From the NCBI RefSeq assembly GCF_009928525.1, contig NZ_JAABOK010000002.1, positions 682,001 to 746,000 of the forward strand: 64,000 bases of DNA, read 5' to 3'. The stretch's first letter is position 1; each line of letters opens with the position of its first letter. A program made the position numbers and the translations under genes. Below the pieces are notes generated by a model. That model was not told the origin of the DNA. It worked only from the letters and a program-made list of their open reading frames with translations, and did not search any database. The stretch comes from Chitinophaga solisilvae. Its GTDB lineage: Bacteria > Bacteroidota > Bacteroidia > Chitinophagales > Chitinophagaceae. Below, one piece after another: positions 8,109 to 17,422 of the stretch.

Positions 8109-9788
8109 ATGAAGTACAAGTGTTTTATTATTAGTTTGTTATGCGGATCCGGAATGTGTTTATTGTTAGCTTGTGGACATAGTAAAAAAAAGTACACAGC
8201 CCCCAAACAGAAACAGATAGTAGCCAACATCAGGCAGTTGGACGATGTGATGAAAGAAGCCATCGTTGAACGCCTGACCGCAATGAAAGACAATGAAGGA
8301 TTGATGGAAGACAGTCTTCCCGCCTTCAGACCCCAGGCCATCCAGGAATTTTATGAACAGAACAGCCATGCCGGCCAGTGGTCGCGCAACGGAGAAGCCA
8401 GTCCTGCTGTAGAAAGCATGCTGAAACTGATTTTCAGCGCGGAAGACGAAGGATTGCTGCCGGCGCATTACCACGAAGCCGCGCTGAGCGCTGCCTGGAG
8501 GCAACTGGCCGTTGACCCGTCCGCCAAAAAGGACGCTGCACTCTGGGCCAGAATGGATGTATTGCTGACAGACGCCTTTATGAGAATGGCGTCGGATCTG
8601 CGCTTTGGCGTAGCGCCGCGGGATAGTATCACCCTGAAAGCTGATTCCCTCTTCGCCGACACTGATCTGCTGACCAAACTGCGGACCAGCCTGGATCAGA
8701 AGGATGTAACGCCGGTGCTGCAGGAGCTGGAGCCCACGCATGCCGGTTATCTCGCGCTGAAAGAAGGTATCCGCGGATTTAAGGAAAAATATGCCGCCTA
8801 CCACTGGGATACCCTGCCGCTCAGCTATACGGATACAATGGCTTTCAGGCTACAGCTCATCAACAGGCTGGCGCAAAGCGGCCACCTGGATACCAGTGGC
8901 GGACATGATACGGATACGGCTATATTAAAAGATGGGGTCAGGGCATTCCAGAAGGAATTCAACATTTACCCGGATGGCGTTGCCGGCAGAAGAACAGTGA
9001 TGGCGCTCAACAGAACCGTACATGACTGGGTTATGCAGGCGGCCGTTAACCTGGACCGCTGGCGCAAGATGCCGGATACCTTCCCCAATCAGTATATCCT
9101 GGTAAACCTGCCGGGCTATAACCTGGAGGTGGTAGACAGCGGCGTGGTAAAGGTGGCTTCCCGCGTAATTGTAGGTACGCCGCGTACCCGTACGCCACTG
9201 CTGAATTCCTACATGACCAACTTCATGTTATATCCTTACTGGCGCGTACCTTACAGCATTGTCTTCAAAGAAATGCTGCCCGCTATCAAGAAAGATGTGA
9301 ACTACCTGGCCTCCAAAAACCTGGAAGTGATAGATGCCTCCGGCAATGCCGTAGATCCGTTAACGATAGACTGGAGCAAATTATCGAAAGGACATTTCCC
9401 TTATGTGCTCCGGCAGATGGACGGTCTGGACAACTCACTCGGTATCATGAAGTTTAATTTCCGCAACAAATACAGCGTATACCTGCATGATACCAACAAC
9501 CGCGGTCTGTTCAAGAATTCCATGAGAGCTATGAGCCATGGTTGCGTGCGCGTACAGCAGTGGGATAGCCTGGCGCAATACCTGGTAAGTTCGCCGGATA
9601 CCAGCAATCACCGTATAGACAGTATCCGAGCTTGGATTGACAGGGAAGAAAAGCGGCAGGTAGACCTCACCCGGCGTATCCCCATTTACTTCAGGTATTT
9701 CACCGCAGAAGGAAAAAACGGCACCCTGATTTTCTACGACGATATCTACGGAGAAGACAAGGTACTCCGCCGCCTTATGAAAATTTAG
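8109..9788 (+). CDS. L,D-transpeptidase (YcbB-like) lipoprotein
   Basis: 559 residues. A lipobox LLAC places the modified Cys at 22, so the protein is probably membrane-anchored in the periplasm. An N-terminal scaffold is followed by a peptidoglycan-binding segment (DGVRAFQKEFNIYPDGVAGRRTVMALN, about 275-300). The YkuD catalytic domain comes next, with SHGCVRV: His477 and the nucleophile Cys479. The large size and order match the YcbB/LdtD branch, which forms 3-3 crosslinks. It has its own transcription unit between palindromes A3 and A4; its TAG stop overlaps the start of A4. Confidence 0.92.
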   Translation: MKYKCFIISLLCGSGMCLLLACGHSKKKYTAPKQKQIVANIRQLDDVMKEAIVERLTAMKDNEGLMEDSLPAFRPQAIQEFYEQNSHAGQWSRNGEASPAVESMLKLIFSAEDEGLLPAHYHEAALSAAWRQLAVDPSAKKDAALWARMDVLLTDAFMRMASDLRFGVAPRDSITLKADSLFADTDLLTKLRTSLDQKDVTPVLQELEPTHAGYLALKEGIRGFKEKYAAYHWDTLPLSYTDTMAFRLQLINRLAQSGHLDTSGGHDTDTAILKDGVRAFQKEFNIYPDGVAGRRTVMALNRTVHDWVMQAAVNLDRWRKMPDTFPNQYILVNLPGYNLEVVDSGVVKVASRVIVGTPRTRTPLLNSYMTNFMLYPYWRVPYSIVFKEMLPAIKKDVNYLASKNLEVIDASGNAVDPLTIDWSKLSKGHFPYVLRQMDGLDNSLGIMKFNFRNKYSVYLHDTNNRGLFKNSMRAMSHGCVRVQQWDSLAQYLVSSPDTSNHRIDSIRAWIDREEKRQVDLTRRIPIYFRYFTAEGKNGTLIFYDDIYGEDKVLRRLMKI

Positions 9789-9906
9789 TTATTTGATTAT
9801 TTGATTATTTGAGATTTATATTCAAAAAGAGAAGCCTTCAGGACCGTCCTGAAGGCTTCTCTTTTTGAATATAAATCTCAAATAATCAAATAATCAAATA
9901 ACCAAA
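9784..9906. repeat. Palindromic element A4 (ATTTG family)
   Basis: Almost perfect inverted repeat centred at 9845 with arms of about 60 bp. The inner stem is AAAAAGAGAAGCCTTCAGGAC. One mismatch is visible in the outer TTATTTGATTATTTG repeats. It spans exactly from the L,D-transpeptidase stop codon to the base before the icd stop codon, so the whole convergent intergenic gap is this element. Confidence 0.88.
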
Positions 9907-11133
9907 TTATTTAAGTTTGGCTTTGAGGGCTGTATCCAGTTCCTGGAGGAATTCTTCTGTATACAGGTAGTCTTTACCGTGTTCTACTTTATTACCGTGG
10001 ATACAAACGGCCAGGTCTTTGGTCATTTTACCGCTTTCCACTACTTCGATACAAACCTGTTCGAGTGCGTGGCAGAAGTTGATCAGTTCCTGGTTGTTAT
10101 CCAGTTTACCACGGAATTCCAGACCGCGTGTCCATGCGAAGATGGAGGCGATAGGGTTGGTGGAGGTAGGTTTACCTGCCTGATGATCGCGGTAGTGGCG
10201 GGTTACAGTACCATGAGCGGCTTCTGCTTCCATTGTTTTACCATCCGGAGTGATCAGGGTAGAGGTCATGAGGCCGAGTGAGCCGAAACCTTGAGCAACG
10301 GTATCAGACTGTACGTCGCCGTCATAGTTTTTACATGCCCATACGAAGTTACCGTTCCATTTCAGTGCGCTGGCTACCATGTCATCGATGAGGCGGTGCT
10401 CATAGGTGAGGCCCAGTTCCTGGAATTTAGCTTTGAATTCCTGCTGATAGATTTCTTCGAAGATATCTTTGAAGCGGCCATCATATTTTTTCAGGATGGT
10501 ATTTTTGGTGCTCAGGTAGAGTGGCCATTTTTTCATCAGGGCCTGGTTGAAACATGCACGGGCAAAGCCTTTGATAGACTCGTCCGTATTGTACATCGCC
10601 AGGGCAACGCCATCGCCTTTGAAGTTATATACTTCGTGTTCGATCACTTCGCCGTTTTCGCCTTCAAATTTGATGGTCAGTTTACCTTTACCTTTGGTAA
10701 CGAAGTCGGTAGCGCGGTACTGATCGCCGAAAGCATGACGGCCGATGCAGATAGGAGCAGTCCAGTTAGGCACCAGGCGCGGCACATTTTTCATCACGAT
10801 AGGCTCACGGAACACAGTACCATCCAGGATATTACGGATAGTGCCGTTCGGTGATTTCCACATTTGCTTCAGTTTGAACTCTTTTACGCGTTCTTCATCC
10901 GGCGTAATAGTAGCGCATTTGATACCAACGCCTACTTCGCGGATGGCATTGGCCGCATCAATTGTTACCTGGTCGTTGGTAGCATCGCGATGTTCCATGC
11001 CCAGGTCAAAATATTTGATTTCTACATCCAGATATGGAAGTATCAGTTTATCCTTAATGAATTTCCAGATGATCCGTGTCATCTCGTCTCCATCCAGTTC
11101 TACCACTGGATTAGCTACTTTAATTTTTGACAT
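9907..11133 (-). CDS. icd: NADP-dependent isocitrate dehydrogenase, eukaryote-like subfamily
   Basis: 408 residues. The N-terminus [19 protein letters not shown] and the segments [19 protein letters not shown] and [17 protein letters not shown] are diagnostic of the type II (IDH1/IDH2-like) homodimeric NADP enzymes. It oxidises isocitrate to 2-oxoglutarate in the TCA cycle. It lies just downstream of a second isocitrate dehydrogenase of the E. coli type on the same strand (11438-12706), separated by palindrome B1. The 147 bp before B1 hold its probable promoter, but no clear TAnnTTTG box is seen there. Confidence 0.95.
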   Translation of the reverse strand: MSKIKVANPVVELDGDEMTRIIWKFIKDKLILPYLDVEIKYFDLGMEHRDATNDQVTIDAANAIREVGVGIKCATITPDEERVKEFKLKQMWKSPNGTIRNILDGTVFREPIVMKNVPRLVPNWTAPICIGRHAFGDQYRATDFVTKGKGKLTIKFEGENGEVIEHEVYNFKGDGVALAMYNTDESIKGFARACFNQALMKKWPLYLSTKNTILKKYDGRFKDIFEEIYQQEFKAKFQELGLTYEHRLIDDMVASALKWNGNFVWACKNYDGDVQSDTVAQGFGSLGLMTSTLITPDGKTMEAEAAHGTVTRHYRDHQAGKPTSTNPIASIFAWTRGLEFRGKLDNNQELINFCHALEQVCIEVVESGKMTKDLAVCIHGNKVEHGKDYLYTEEFLQELDTALKAKLK

Positions 11134-11280
11134 TACGGGTTTTTTTAAAAATTAGATTAAATGCAATAAAAAAACGAACAACTATTCAAGCAAGTCCCCT
11201 TCTCAGGAGATCATCACGGAAAAATACGAATAGCTGTGATAATAACAAAACATTTTATGTACCAAAGACACAAAAAGGAA

Positions 11281-11434
11281 GAATTATGAATTACGAATTA
11301 CGAATTACGAATGTAGTTCGAAGATAAAAGCGAAGACCGAAGCGATAATACTATTAAGTATCCGCTTCGGTCTTCGCTTTTATCTTCGAACTACATTCGT
11401 AATTCGTAATTCGCAATTCGCAATTCGTAATTCC
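11281..11434. repeat. Palindromic element B1 (TACGAAT family)
   Basis: Arms of tandem 7-mers (AATTACG/AATTGCG) flank a perfect inner stem GTAGTTCGAAGATAAAAGCG plus AAGACCGAAGCG. The loop (11344-11361) is ATAATACTATTAAGTATC. The stem is identical to B8 (55764-55908), but the loop is in the opposite orientation. It lies directly downstream of the E. coli-type icd stop at 11438 on the minus strand. Confidence 0.85.
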
Positions 11435-11437
11435 TGA

Positions 11438-12706
11438 CTAATGCATTTGTTTAATTACTTCATCCGCGAACTCGCTGGTTTTAACCAGTGTGGCGTCATC
11501 CATGAGGTTGTAGAAGTCGATGGTGACGCGTTTGCGGGCGATCGCGGTGCTGAGGCCGTGAACGATAATTTCCGCAGCTTCTTTCCAGCCCATGTATTCC
11601 AGCATCATTACGCCGCTGAGGATAACGGAGGAAGGGTTCATGGTGTTGGTGTTGGCGAAGCGGGGAGCGGTACCGTGGGTAGCTTCGAATACGGCGTGGC
11701 CGGTCATATAGTTGATATTGGCGCCTGGAGCGATACCGATACCACCTACGGCGGCAGCGAGTGCATCGGAGATGTAGTCGCCGTTCAGGTTGAGGGTAGC
11801 CACTACGGAGTAGTCCTGTGGCGCCAGCAGGATCTGTTGCAGGAAGTTATCCGCAATCACATCCTTGATGATGAGTTTACCTTCTGCCTGTGCTACTTTC
11901 AGTTCTTTATTGGCAGCATCTTCGCCTTGTTCTTTCTTGGTATTTTCCCAGCGTTCCCAGGTATATACTTTATCAGCAAATTCTTTTTCCGCCAGTGCGT
12001 AGCCCCAGTTTTTGAAGCCGCCTTCGGTGAATTTCATGATGTTGCCTTTGTGAACGATGGTAACGGAAGTACGTTTGTGCTCCAGTGCGTAGATGATGGC
12101 AGCACGTACCAGTCTTTCCGTGCCTTCAATGGATACCGGTTTGATACCCAGGGAAGAGGTGTACGGGAAGCGGATTTTCTTAACGCCCATTTCGTTCTGC
12201 AGGAAGTTGAGCAGTTTGTCTGCTTCCGGAGTTCCTGTCATATATTCGATGCCGGCATAGATATCTTCTGTGTTTTCGCGGAAGATGACCATGTCTACTT
12301 TCTCCGGATGTTTAACGGGAGAAGGTACTTTGTTGAACCAGCGTACTGGTCTTACGCAGGCGTAGAGATCCAGTTCCTGGCGCATAGCCACGTTCAGGGA
12401 ACGGATACCGCCACCAACCGGGGTGGACAATGGGCCCTTGATAGACACCAGGTATTCTTTCAATGCGTCCAGAGTGCTTGCTGGCAGCCATTCTTTGGTT
12501 TCCTGGAAGGCTTTCTCACCAGCCAGTACTTCTTTCCATTCAATTTTCCTTTCACCACCATAGGCTTTTTCTATAGCTGCGTCGAATACGCGGACACTGG
12601 CTTTCCAGATATCCGGACCAATTCCGTCGCCTATAATAAATGGTATGATTGGGTGTGCGGGGACCTGTAACAGGCCATTGTTCATCGATATTTTTTCTGC
12701 CGGCAT
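11438..12706 (-). CDS. icd: Isocitrate dehydrogenase, E. coli Icd subfamily
   Basis: 422 residues, similar in length to E. coli Icd (416). Motifs: [13 protein letters not shown] near 22-34, substrate loop [35 protein letters not shown], and [23 protein letters not shown]. Aligned by eye, residues that fix NADP in E. coli (Lys344, Tyr345, Val351, Tyr391, Arg395) read Arg, Phe, Met, Ile, Asn here, so cofactor preference is uncertain. It is followed on the same strand by an unrelated-subfamily IDH. The -7 box on the minus strand at 12748-12756 is a likely promoter. Confidence 0.93.
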   Translation of the reverse strand: MPAEKISMNNGLLQVPAHPIIPFIIGDGIGPDIWKASVRVFDAAIEKAYGGERKIEWKEVLAGEKAFQETKEWLPASTLDALKEYLVSIKGPLSTPVGGGIRSLNVAMRQELDLYACVRPVRWFNKVPSPVKHPEKVDMVIFRENTEDIYAGIEYMTGTPEADKLLNFLQNEMGVKKIRFPYTSSLGIKPVSIEGTERLVRAAIIYALEHKRTSVTIVHKGNIMKFTEGGFKNWGYALAEKEFADKVYTWERWENTKKEQGEDAANKELKVAQAEGKLIIKDVIADNFLQQILLAPQDYSVVATLNLNGDYISDALAAAVGGIGIAPGANINYMTGHAVFEATHGTAPRFANTNTMNPSSVILSGVMMLEYMGWKEAAEIIVHGLSTAIARKRVTIDFYNLMDDATLVKTSEFADEVIKQMH

Positions 12707-12747
12707 AAAACGGTTTCTTTATGCGTTACGTAATTGTGTAATCGGGT

Positions 12748-12756
12748 GCAAAGGTA
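12748..12756 (-). promoter_or_regulatory. -7 box of the E. coli-type icd gene
   Basis: On the minus strand this reads TACCTTTGC, an exact TAnnTTTGC match, about 42 nt before the ATG at 12706. No good TTTG is seen at 19 bp upstream. Confidence 0.45.
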
Positions 12757-12831
12757 ACGCAATTATGGTTAAAGGGAGGTTAACTTCTTTCTTTTATTCC
12801 CTGATTTTAGCCGGTATATAACTTTTTGCTT

Positions 12832-13503
12832 ATGTTAGGATTAATGTTATTTTGCTGCACATTTTTTTGCAGCAACAACAAAATCAACGATACCACCATG
12901 CAGTCTGTTTCTTATCTCGCCCTGGGCGATAGTTATACCATTGGAGAATGTGTGCCGGAGCCCGAACGCTTTCCGGTGCAGACAACCCGGCTGCTCCGCA
13001 GCAAGGGAATACCGGTGGAAGATCCTGTGATTGTAGCCACCACCGGCTGGACTACCGACGAGCTGAAGGCAGGTATTGAAGCTGCAGGTATCCGTGGTAC
13101 TTACGACCTGGTTACCCTGCTGATAGGGGTGAATAATCAGTACCGGGGCCGCTCTGTGGAAAATTACATCCCTGAATTTACCGGACTGCTGCAACAGGCG
13201 CTGGCCTTTGCGGGCAACCGCCCTACAAGGGTAGTGGTGTTGTCTATTCCCGACTGGGGAGTCACTCCTTTCGCTGAAGGCCGCGACCGTGCCGCTATTG
13301 CGCAGGAAATAGATGCCTATAATGCCGCCGGAAAGGCTATTGCTGCCAGTATGCATGTCGCCTGGCTGGATATTACACATTATACCCGGGAAGCTGTACA
13401 GGATGCCTCCCTGGTAGCTGGCGACGGCCTGCATCCTTCCGGAAAGGATTATGCCCGCTGGGCAAATGATCTGTCGTCAGTGTTGCAACAGGCGTTGCAT
13501 TGA
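12832..13503 (+). CDS. SGNH/GDSL-family hydrolase
   Basis: About 223 residues from the ATG at 12832 (a TTG at 12826 is an alternative; a later ATG at 12898 would give a leaderless cytosolic form). The hydrophobic start with Cys residues (FCCTFFC) suggests a lipoprotein or membrane anchor. SGNH blocks are visible: ALGDSYTIGE (nucleophile Ser), a Gly in TTGWTTDEL, IGVNNQYRG (Asn), and DGLHPSGKDY (catalytic Asp/His). It acts as an esterase or lipase on an unknown ester. It is divergent from icd and 42 nt upstream of the flavin reductase gene. Confidence 0.85.
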   Translation: MLGLMLFCCTFFCSNNKINDTTMQSVSYLALGDSYTIGECVPEPERFPVQTTRLLRSKGIPVEDPVIVATTGWTTDELKAGIEAAGIRGTYDLVTLLIGVNNQYRGRSVENYIPEFTGLLQQALAFAGNRPTRVVVLSIPDWGVTPFAEGRDRAAIAQEIDAYNAAGKAIAASMHVAWLDITHYTREAVQDASLVAGDGLHPSGKDYARWANDLSSVLQQALH

Positions 13504-13545
13504 CGTAAAAAATACGCTAATTTCATATCTAAGAAAACCTTCTCT

Positions 13546-14214
13546 ATGGAAAGCCATATCGTAAAAGTATTGTCTGTCACGCCGGTAACCCACAATGTCA
13601 GAAGATTTAAAGTGGAAAAGCCGGCAGGCTACCATTTCATTCCCGGCCAGGCCACCGAGGTATCCATTAATAAACCAGGATGGGCAGAAGAAAGACGGCC
13701 ATTTACCTTTACAGGACTGAATGAATGGGACCACCTGGAATTCACCATCAAAATCTATGAAGATCATCACAGCGTAACCGCTGAACTGAATCAGCTGGCC
13801 CCGGGCGACTCCCTGACATTACATGATGTATGGGGCGCCATCCATTATAAGGGCGAAGGAGTGTTTATTGCCGGCGGGGCGGGCGTAACGCCGTTTATTG
13901 CCATCTTCCGGGACCTGCAGCAGAAAGGGCAGCTGGGAAACAACACGCTCATCTTCTCCAACAAAACCTCTGCTGATATCATCTTACAGGATGAATTTCA
14001 GCAGATGCTGGGCAAACGCTTTATTAATACCCTGACGGAAGAGGAAGCACCCGGATACGATCACCGGAAAATAGATGCCGCCTATCTCCGGGAAAAGATC
14101 AGCGATTTTAACCAGCATTTCTATATCTGCGGCCCCGATCCTATGGTACAGCAACTGAAAGAAATACTGAGCGGACTGACCGGTAAAGCAGACCTGATTA
14201 CTATTGAGATATAA
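13546..14214 (+). CDS. FAD/NAD(P)-binding flavin oxidoreductase (ferredoxin reductase-like)
   Basis: 222 residues. The FAD domain has the FIPGQ and RRPFTFTGL (RxYS-like FAD motif, with Phe/Thr variants) segments. The NAD(P) domain has GGAGVTPFIAIFRDL near 106-120 and the terminal YICGPDPMVQQLKEIL. There is no 2Fe-2S ferredoxin tail, so it is a stand-alone reductase of the FNR superfamily. The electron acceptor is unknown. It sits alone between the SGNH gene and a well-formed promoter at 14364-14393. Confidence 0.85.
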   Translation: MESHIVKVLSVTPVTHNVRRFKVEKPAGYHFIPGQATEVSINKPGWAEERRPFTFTGLNEWDHLEFTIKIYEDHHSVTAELNQLAPGDSLTLHDVWGAIHYKGEGVFIAGGAGVTPFIAIFRDLQQKGQLGNNTLIFSNKTSADIILQDEFQQMLGKRFINTLTEEEAPGYDHRKIDAAYLREKISDFNQHFYICGPDPMVQQLKEILSGLTGKADLITIEI

Positions 14215-14363
14215 TAACTTATACCAGATGGCCGGCAGATGTTACCTGTGCGCCTGCCGCCATTTTACCCTCCCGGAAGCAACGGTAGAATTTCTCCCTG
14301 ACTTTTTCGCCGGCATTTTCCTGCGTTTTACCGGTAAAAGCGTTTTCTTGGCCTAAACTCACT

Positions 14364-14393
14364 TTTGTAGCAGACCACGGCATTCTATTTTTG
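14364..14393 (+). promoter_or_regulatory. Promoter of the LiaF-like/LytSR operon
   Basis: TTTG at 14364-14367 is followed after 18 bp by TATTTTTG at 14386-14393. This nearly matches the Bacteroidota TTTG-N19-21-TAnnTTTG layout, 19 nt upstream of the first ATG at 14413. The rest of the 14215-14412 gap shows nothing else. Confidence 0.55.
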
Positions 14394-14412
14394 TATCGTA
14401 AATATCAAAACA

Positions 14413-15210
14413 ATGAGAAACGAAGATATTATCGAATCAAAAAAAAGGAGCCGCGCCACAGGAGGTATCATCCTGATCGTAGTAGGTGTGGTGCTGTTGC
14501 TGAAACGCCTGGACCTGGACCTTCCTGACTGGCTGTTCTCCTGGCAGATGATTCTGATTGCTATAGGCGTACTGATGGGATTCAAGCATGAATTTAAAGG
14601 TGGCGCCTGGTTAATCATGATCTCCATTGGTGGTATTTTCCTCGCCGGAGAAGTGCTGAACTGGCCTTATAATACCGCCCGCTTCATCTGGCCCGTAGTG
14701 CTGATTGTAGTGGGTATCGGGGTGATTACCCACCGGCAGTTTGACCGTCATAACATAGATAAATATAAAGAAACATATAAGGAAAAATATAAGGAGATGT
14801 ATGCAGAGCAATATGCAGGCGGCGCGGAATCACACTACCAGAGCGAAAAACACAGCTTTACCGGTGATGATACCATCAATTTAACCGCCCTGTTCAGCGG
14901 AGTAGATAAAACCATTACCTCCAAGAACTTCCAGGGAGGCCATGTGTCAGCCATTTTCGGCGGATCGGACCTGAACTTCATGCAGGCAGACATCAACGGA
15001 ACAGTAGTACTGGATGTTACGACCATCTTTGGCGGCTGTGAAATCATCGTACCCTCCAACTGGACCGTGAAAGTAGATATTACGCCTATCATGGGTGGTG
15101 TGGAAGATAAAAGACCGATGTCCCTGATGTCGTCCGGCAACAAGGACAAGGTGCTGCTGGTGAAAGGCTCCTGCATCTTCGGTGGGGTAGAAATTAAAAG
15201 CTACGCCTGA
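14413..15210 (+). CDS. LiaF-like membrane protein (DUF5668 plus cell-wall-active domain)
   Basis: 265 residues. Four hydrophobic segments occupy roughly residues 16-115 (GGIILIVVGVVLLL, MILIAIGVLMG, WLIMISIGGIFLAG, WPVVLIVVGIGVI). A Tyr/Lys/Glu-rich linker follows, then a beta-rich tail with repeated short units ALFSGVDKTI, AIFGGSDLNF, TIFGGCEIIV, IFGGVEIK, characteristic of the LiaF C-terminal domain. LiaF proteins modulate envelope-stress two-component systems. Here a LytS/LytTR pair is in the same operon (62 nt to the next gene), which fits. Confidence 0.85.
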   Translation: MRNEDIIESKKRSRATGGIILIVVGVVLLLKRLDLDLPDWLFSWQMILIAIGVLMGFKHEFKGGAWLIMISIGGIFLAGEVLNWPYNTARFIWPVVLIVVGIGVITHRQFDRHNIDKYKETYKEKYKEMYAEQYAGGAESHYQSEKHSFTGDDTINLTALFSGVDKTITSKNFQGGHVSAIFGGSDLNFMQADINGTVVLDVTTIFGGCEIIVPSNWTVKVDITPIMGGVEDKRPMSLMSSGNKDKVLLVKGSCIFGGVEIKSYA

Positions 15211-15272
15211 AAATAACAAAAACGGAAACCATATCTGTAAAAGAATCCATCCAACTTTTTAAATCTTATTGT

Positions 15273-15626
15273 ATGCATTGGTTTGTTGCTAAAGTAGTTT
15301 ACCAGATTATCTGCGGAAATGGAAGTCATACTCCGCAATTCGACGAACAGTTAAGATTGATCAGCGCTGTAACCAAGAAAGATGCGTGTGATAAAGCAAG
15401 AGAGATAGGTATACAGGAGCAATACGCTTTCAAAAACCAGCAGCAGGAACTGGTACAATGGAAGTTCATCAACGTGCCGGAAGTATATACGCTGGATCAG
15501 CTGACCGACGGTATGGAACTCTATTCCCGTATTGAAGAGCCGGGAGATCCCAATTCCTACCTGGCCTGGTTGCAGATGAAATCAGCGCAGCTGCAGGGAC
15601 AACAATACTTTGAAGTAAACGTATAA
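15273..15626 (+). CDS. DUF4288-type protein
   Basis: 117 residues. It begins MHWFVAKVVYQIICG, with FDEQLRLISAVTKKDACDKAREIG and LTDGMELYSRIEEP, matching DUF4288 proteins as I recall them. No signal peptide, membrane segment or catalytic motif is seen, so it should be a small cytoplasmic protein. It lies 62 nt after the LiaF-like gene and 16 nt before the sensor kinase, so it probably belongs to the envelope-sensing operon. Function unknown. Confidence 0.75.
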   Translation: MHWFVAKVVYQIICGNGSHTPQFDEQLRLISAVTKKDACDKAREIGIQEQYAFKNQQQELVQWKFINVPEVYTLDQLTDGMELYSRIEEPGDPNSYLAWLQMKSAQLQGQQYFEVNV

Positions 15627-15642
15627 CGTTAAATCCGCTCTA

Positions 15643-16707
15643 TTGGCAAAACAAATATATAAAGGAAACTCCTGGTGGAGTTTCTTTACTTCTTTTCTGA
15701 TCTGGCTGATATTATACGGTGCGCTGTTATATTACTGGTTTGATTTTTCTTTCTGGAAAGCAGTTACAGACAGCTCCGTACGTGTGGTATTGCTGGGAGT
15801 GGCCGGTATACTCATCAGCCGGAACCTGGCCTACTACAGGCCCGGAGCGGGTATCAACAAGTTTGTATATGTAACCGTCGTGAGTATTGTGATGACCTGC
15901 TTATGGGTCTTCTTCTGTCACTGGATACTGGTACGCGCCTTTGATGAAGATTATGAATACATCCACTGGCTGAACAATGCGATTCCCATTCATTATATAG
16001 TTGGCTGTATGATGATAGCGGGAATCGGGTACAGGAGCCAGTTATGGTATGATGATGCAGAACAGCAGGATGAAAGAGCCAGAAAGGAAGCCACCGAAAA
16101 AATAGTACGTGAAGCAGAATTATTTAAACTGCGTCAGCAATTACAACCACACTTTCTGTTTAACAGCCTGAACTCCATCAACGCGCTGATTATGCTGCGG
16201 CCGCAGGAAGCCAGGGAAATGGTGCTGAAGTTATCGGACTTCCTGCGCGGATCGCTGAAAAGGGAAGATGATCACTGGATTTCTCTGAAAGAAGAACTGC
16301 AGTATCTTCAGTTATACCTGGATATAGAAAAGGTGCGCTTCGGGCACCGCCTCAGTACCCGGATCATTCACGATGAAGCTGCAGAACAGTTGCTCATGCC
16401 GCCTATGCTGCTGCAGCCGGTAGTGGAGAATGCCATTAAGTTCGGGCTGTATGATACCATCGGAGAGATTACCATCAGCATCCGGGCATGGTCAGAAGAA
16501 GGGATGTTGTATATTGAAGTAACAAATCCGTTTGATAACGAAGGGCAACAACCCAACAAGGGCACCGGTTTCGGACTCAGCTCCATAGAACGCCGCCTGT
16601 ACCTGTTGTTTGCGCGGCAGGATCTGCTGGAAGCCAAAGCGCAGGAAAACATTTTTACAACCTTGATTAAAGTACCACAAACCAATGATAAAAGCAGTAA
16701 TAATTGA
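15643..16707 (+). CDS. LytS-family sensor histidine kinase
   Basis: 354 residues starting at TTG (15643); no better in-frame ATG precedes the first membrane segment. Four transmembrane segments lie within residues 10-125, then a short coiled linker, then the His_kinase domain with LQPHFLFNSLNSIN (phospho-acceptor His170) and a HATPase region with PPMLLQPVVENAIKFG and GTGFGLSSIERRL. There is no extracellular sensor domain, as in many LytS-type kinases that use partner proteins. Its last 23 bases overlap the response regulator gene, indicating translational coupling. Confidence 0.93.
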   Translation: MAKQIYKGNSWWSFFTSFLIWLILYGALLYYWFDFSFWKAVTDSSVRVVLLGVAGILISRNLAYYRPGAGINKFVYVTVVSIVMTCLWVFFCHWILVRAFDEDYEYIHWLNNAIPIHYIVGCMMIAGIGYRSQLWYDDAEQQDERARKEATEKIVREAELFKLRQQLQPHFLFNSLNSINALIMLRPQEAREMVLKLSDFLRGSLKREDDHWISLKEELQYLQLYLDIEKVRFGHRLSTRIIHDEAAEQLLMPPMLLQPVVENAIKFGLYDTIGEITISIRAWSEEGMLYIEVTNPFDNEGQQPNKGTGFGLSSIERRLYLLFARQDLLEAKAQENIFTTLIKVPQTNDKSSNN

Positions 16708-17422
16708 TGATGAGCCTCTGGCCCGGGAGGTGGTAAAGGAATATCTGGCTAACTTCCCTCAGATACAGCTGTTACAGGAGTGTAACGATGGCTTTGAAGG
16801 GCTTAAAGCCATACAGCAGCACCAGCCGGATATTATTTTCCTTGATATCCAGATGCCCAAAATCACCGGCTTTGAAATGCTGGAACTGGTAGAAAGTATG
16901 CCGGCCGTGATTTTCACGACTGCTTTTGAAGAACATGCCCTGCGCGCTTTTGAGGTGCATGCGGTGGATTATCTGCTAAAACCTTTTTCCAGGGACCGGT
17001 TTGACAAAGCGCTGCAGAAATGGCTGGACCAGCATAACAGCAGCGTGAGCGCTACGGCAGCCCTGCTGGAAACTGCTGCTGCTACGCCGCTGCAAAGCAA
17101 CAGGGTAGTGATTAAAATCAACGGAAAAATAAAGATCATCCCTGTACAGGATATTCATTACCTGGAAGCGGCTGATGATTATGTAAAAATTATTACGCAT
17201 GAAGGCAGTTTCCTGAAAAACAAAACCATGGCCTTCTTTGAGCAGACGCTCGATCCGCAGCAGTTTACGAGGGTACATCGTTCGTATATGCTGAACGTAA
17301 ACCAGGTAACGCGTATTGATCCTTATGAAAAGGAAAATCACCTGGCTATCCTGCGCAGCGGCGCAAAGGTACTGGTGAGCAAAACAGGTTACCCCCGGCT
17401 GAAAGCCGCATTGGGCTTATAA
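16685..17422 (+). CDS. LytTR-family response regulator
   Basis: 245 residues. The receiver domain covers 1-120, with acidic pocket D8-D9, phospho-acceptor Asp54 in FLDIQMP, and Lys near 101 in LLKPF. The LytTR DNA-binding domain covers about 140-245 (IKINGKIKIIPVQDIHYLEAADDYVKI, FTRVHRSYMLNVNQV). It is the cognate partner of the overlapping LytS kinase and likely controls envelope genes. Its stop codon is interlocked with that of the opposite-strand thioesterase gene within TTATAA. Confidence 0.95.
   Translation: MIKAVIIDDEPLAREVVKEYLANFPQIQLLQECNDGFEGLKAIQQHQPDIIFLDIQMPKITGFEMLELVESMPAVIFTTAFEEHALRAFEVHAVDYLLKPFSRDRFDKALQKWLDQHNSSVSATAALLETAAATPLQSNRVVIKINGKIKIIPVQDIHYLEAADDYVKIITHEGSFLKNKTMAFFEQTLDPQQFTRVHRSYMLNVNQVTRIDPYEKENHLAILRSGAKVLVSKTGYPRLKAALGL

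Noticed and set aside
11281..11434. CRISPR array suggested by many repeated TACGAAT and ATTTG units
   Set aside because: Repeats are contiguous 7-8 mers forming arms of palindromes, with no spacers of regular length and no cas genes.
11441..12670. Open frame of 409 codons opposite the E. coli-type icd
   Set aside because: Same reason: antisense shadow of a conserved enzyme, Phe/Val-rich and without motifs.
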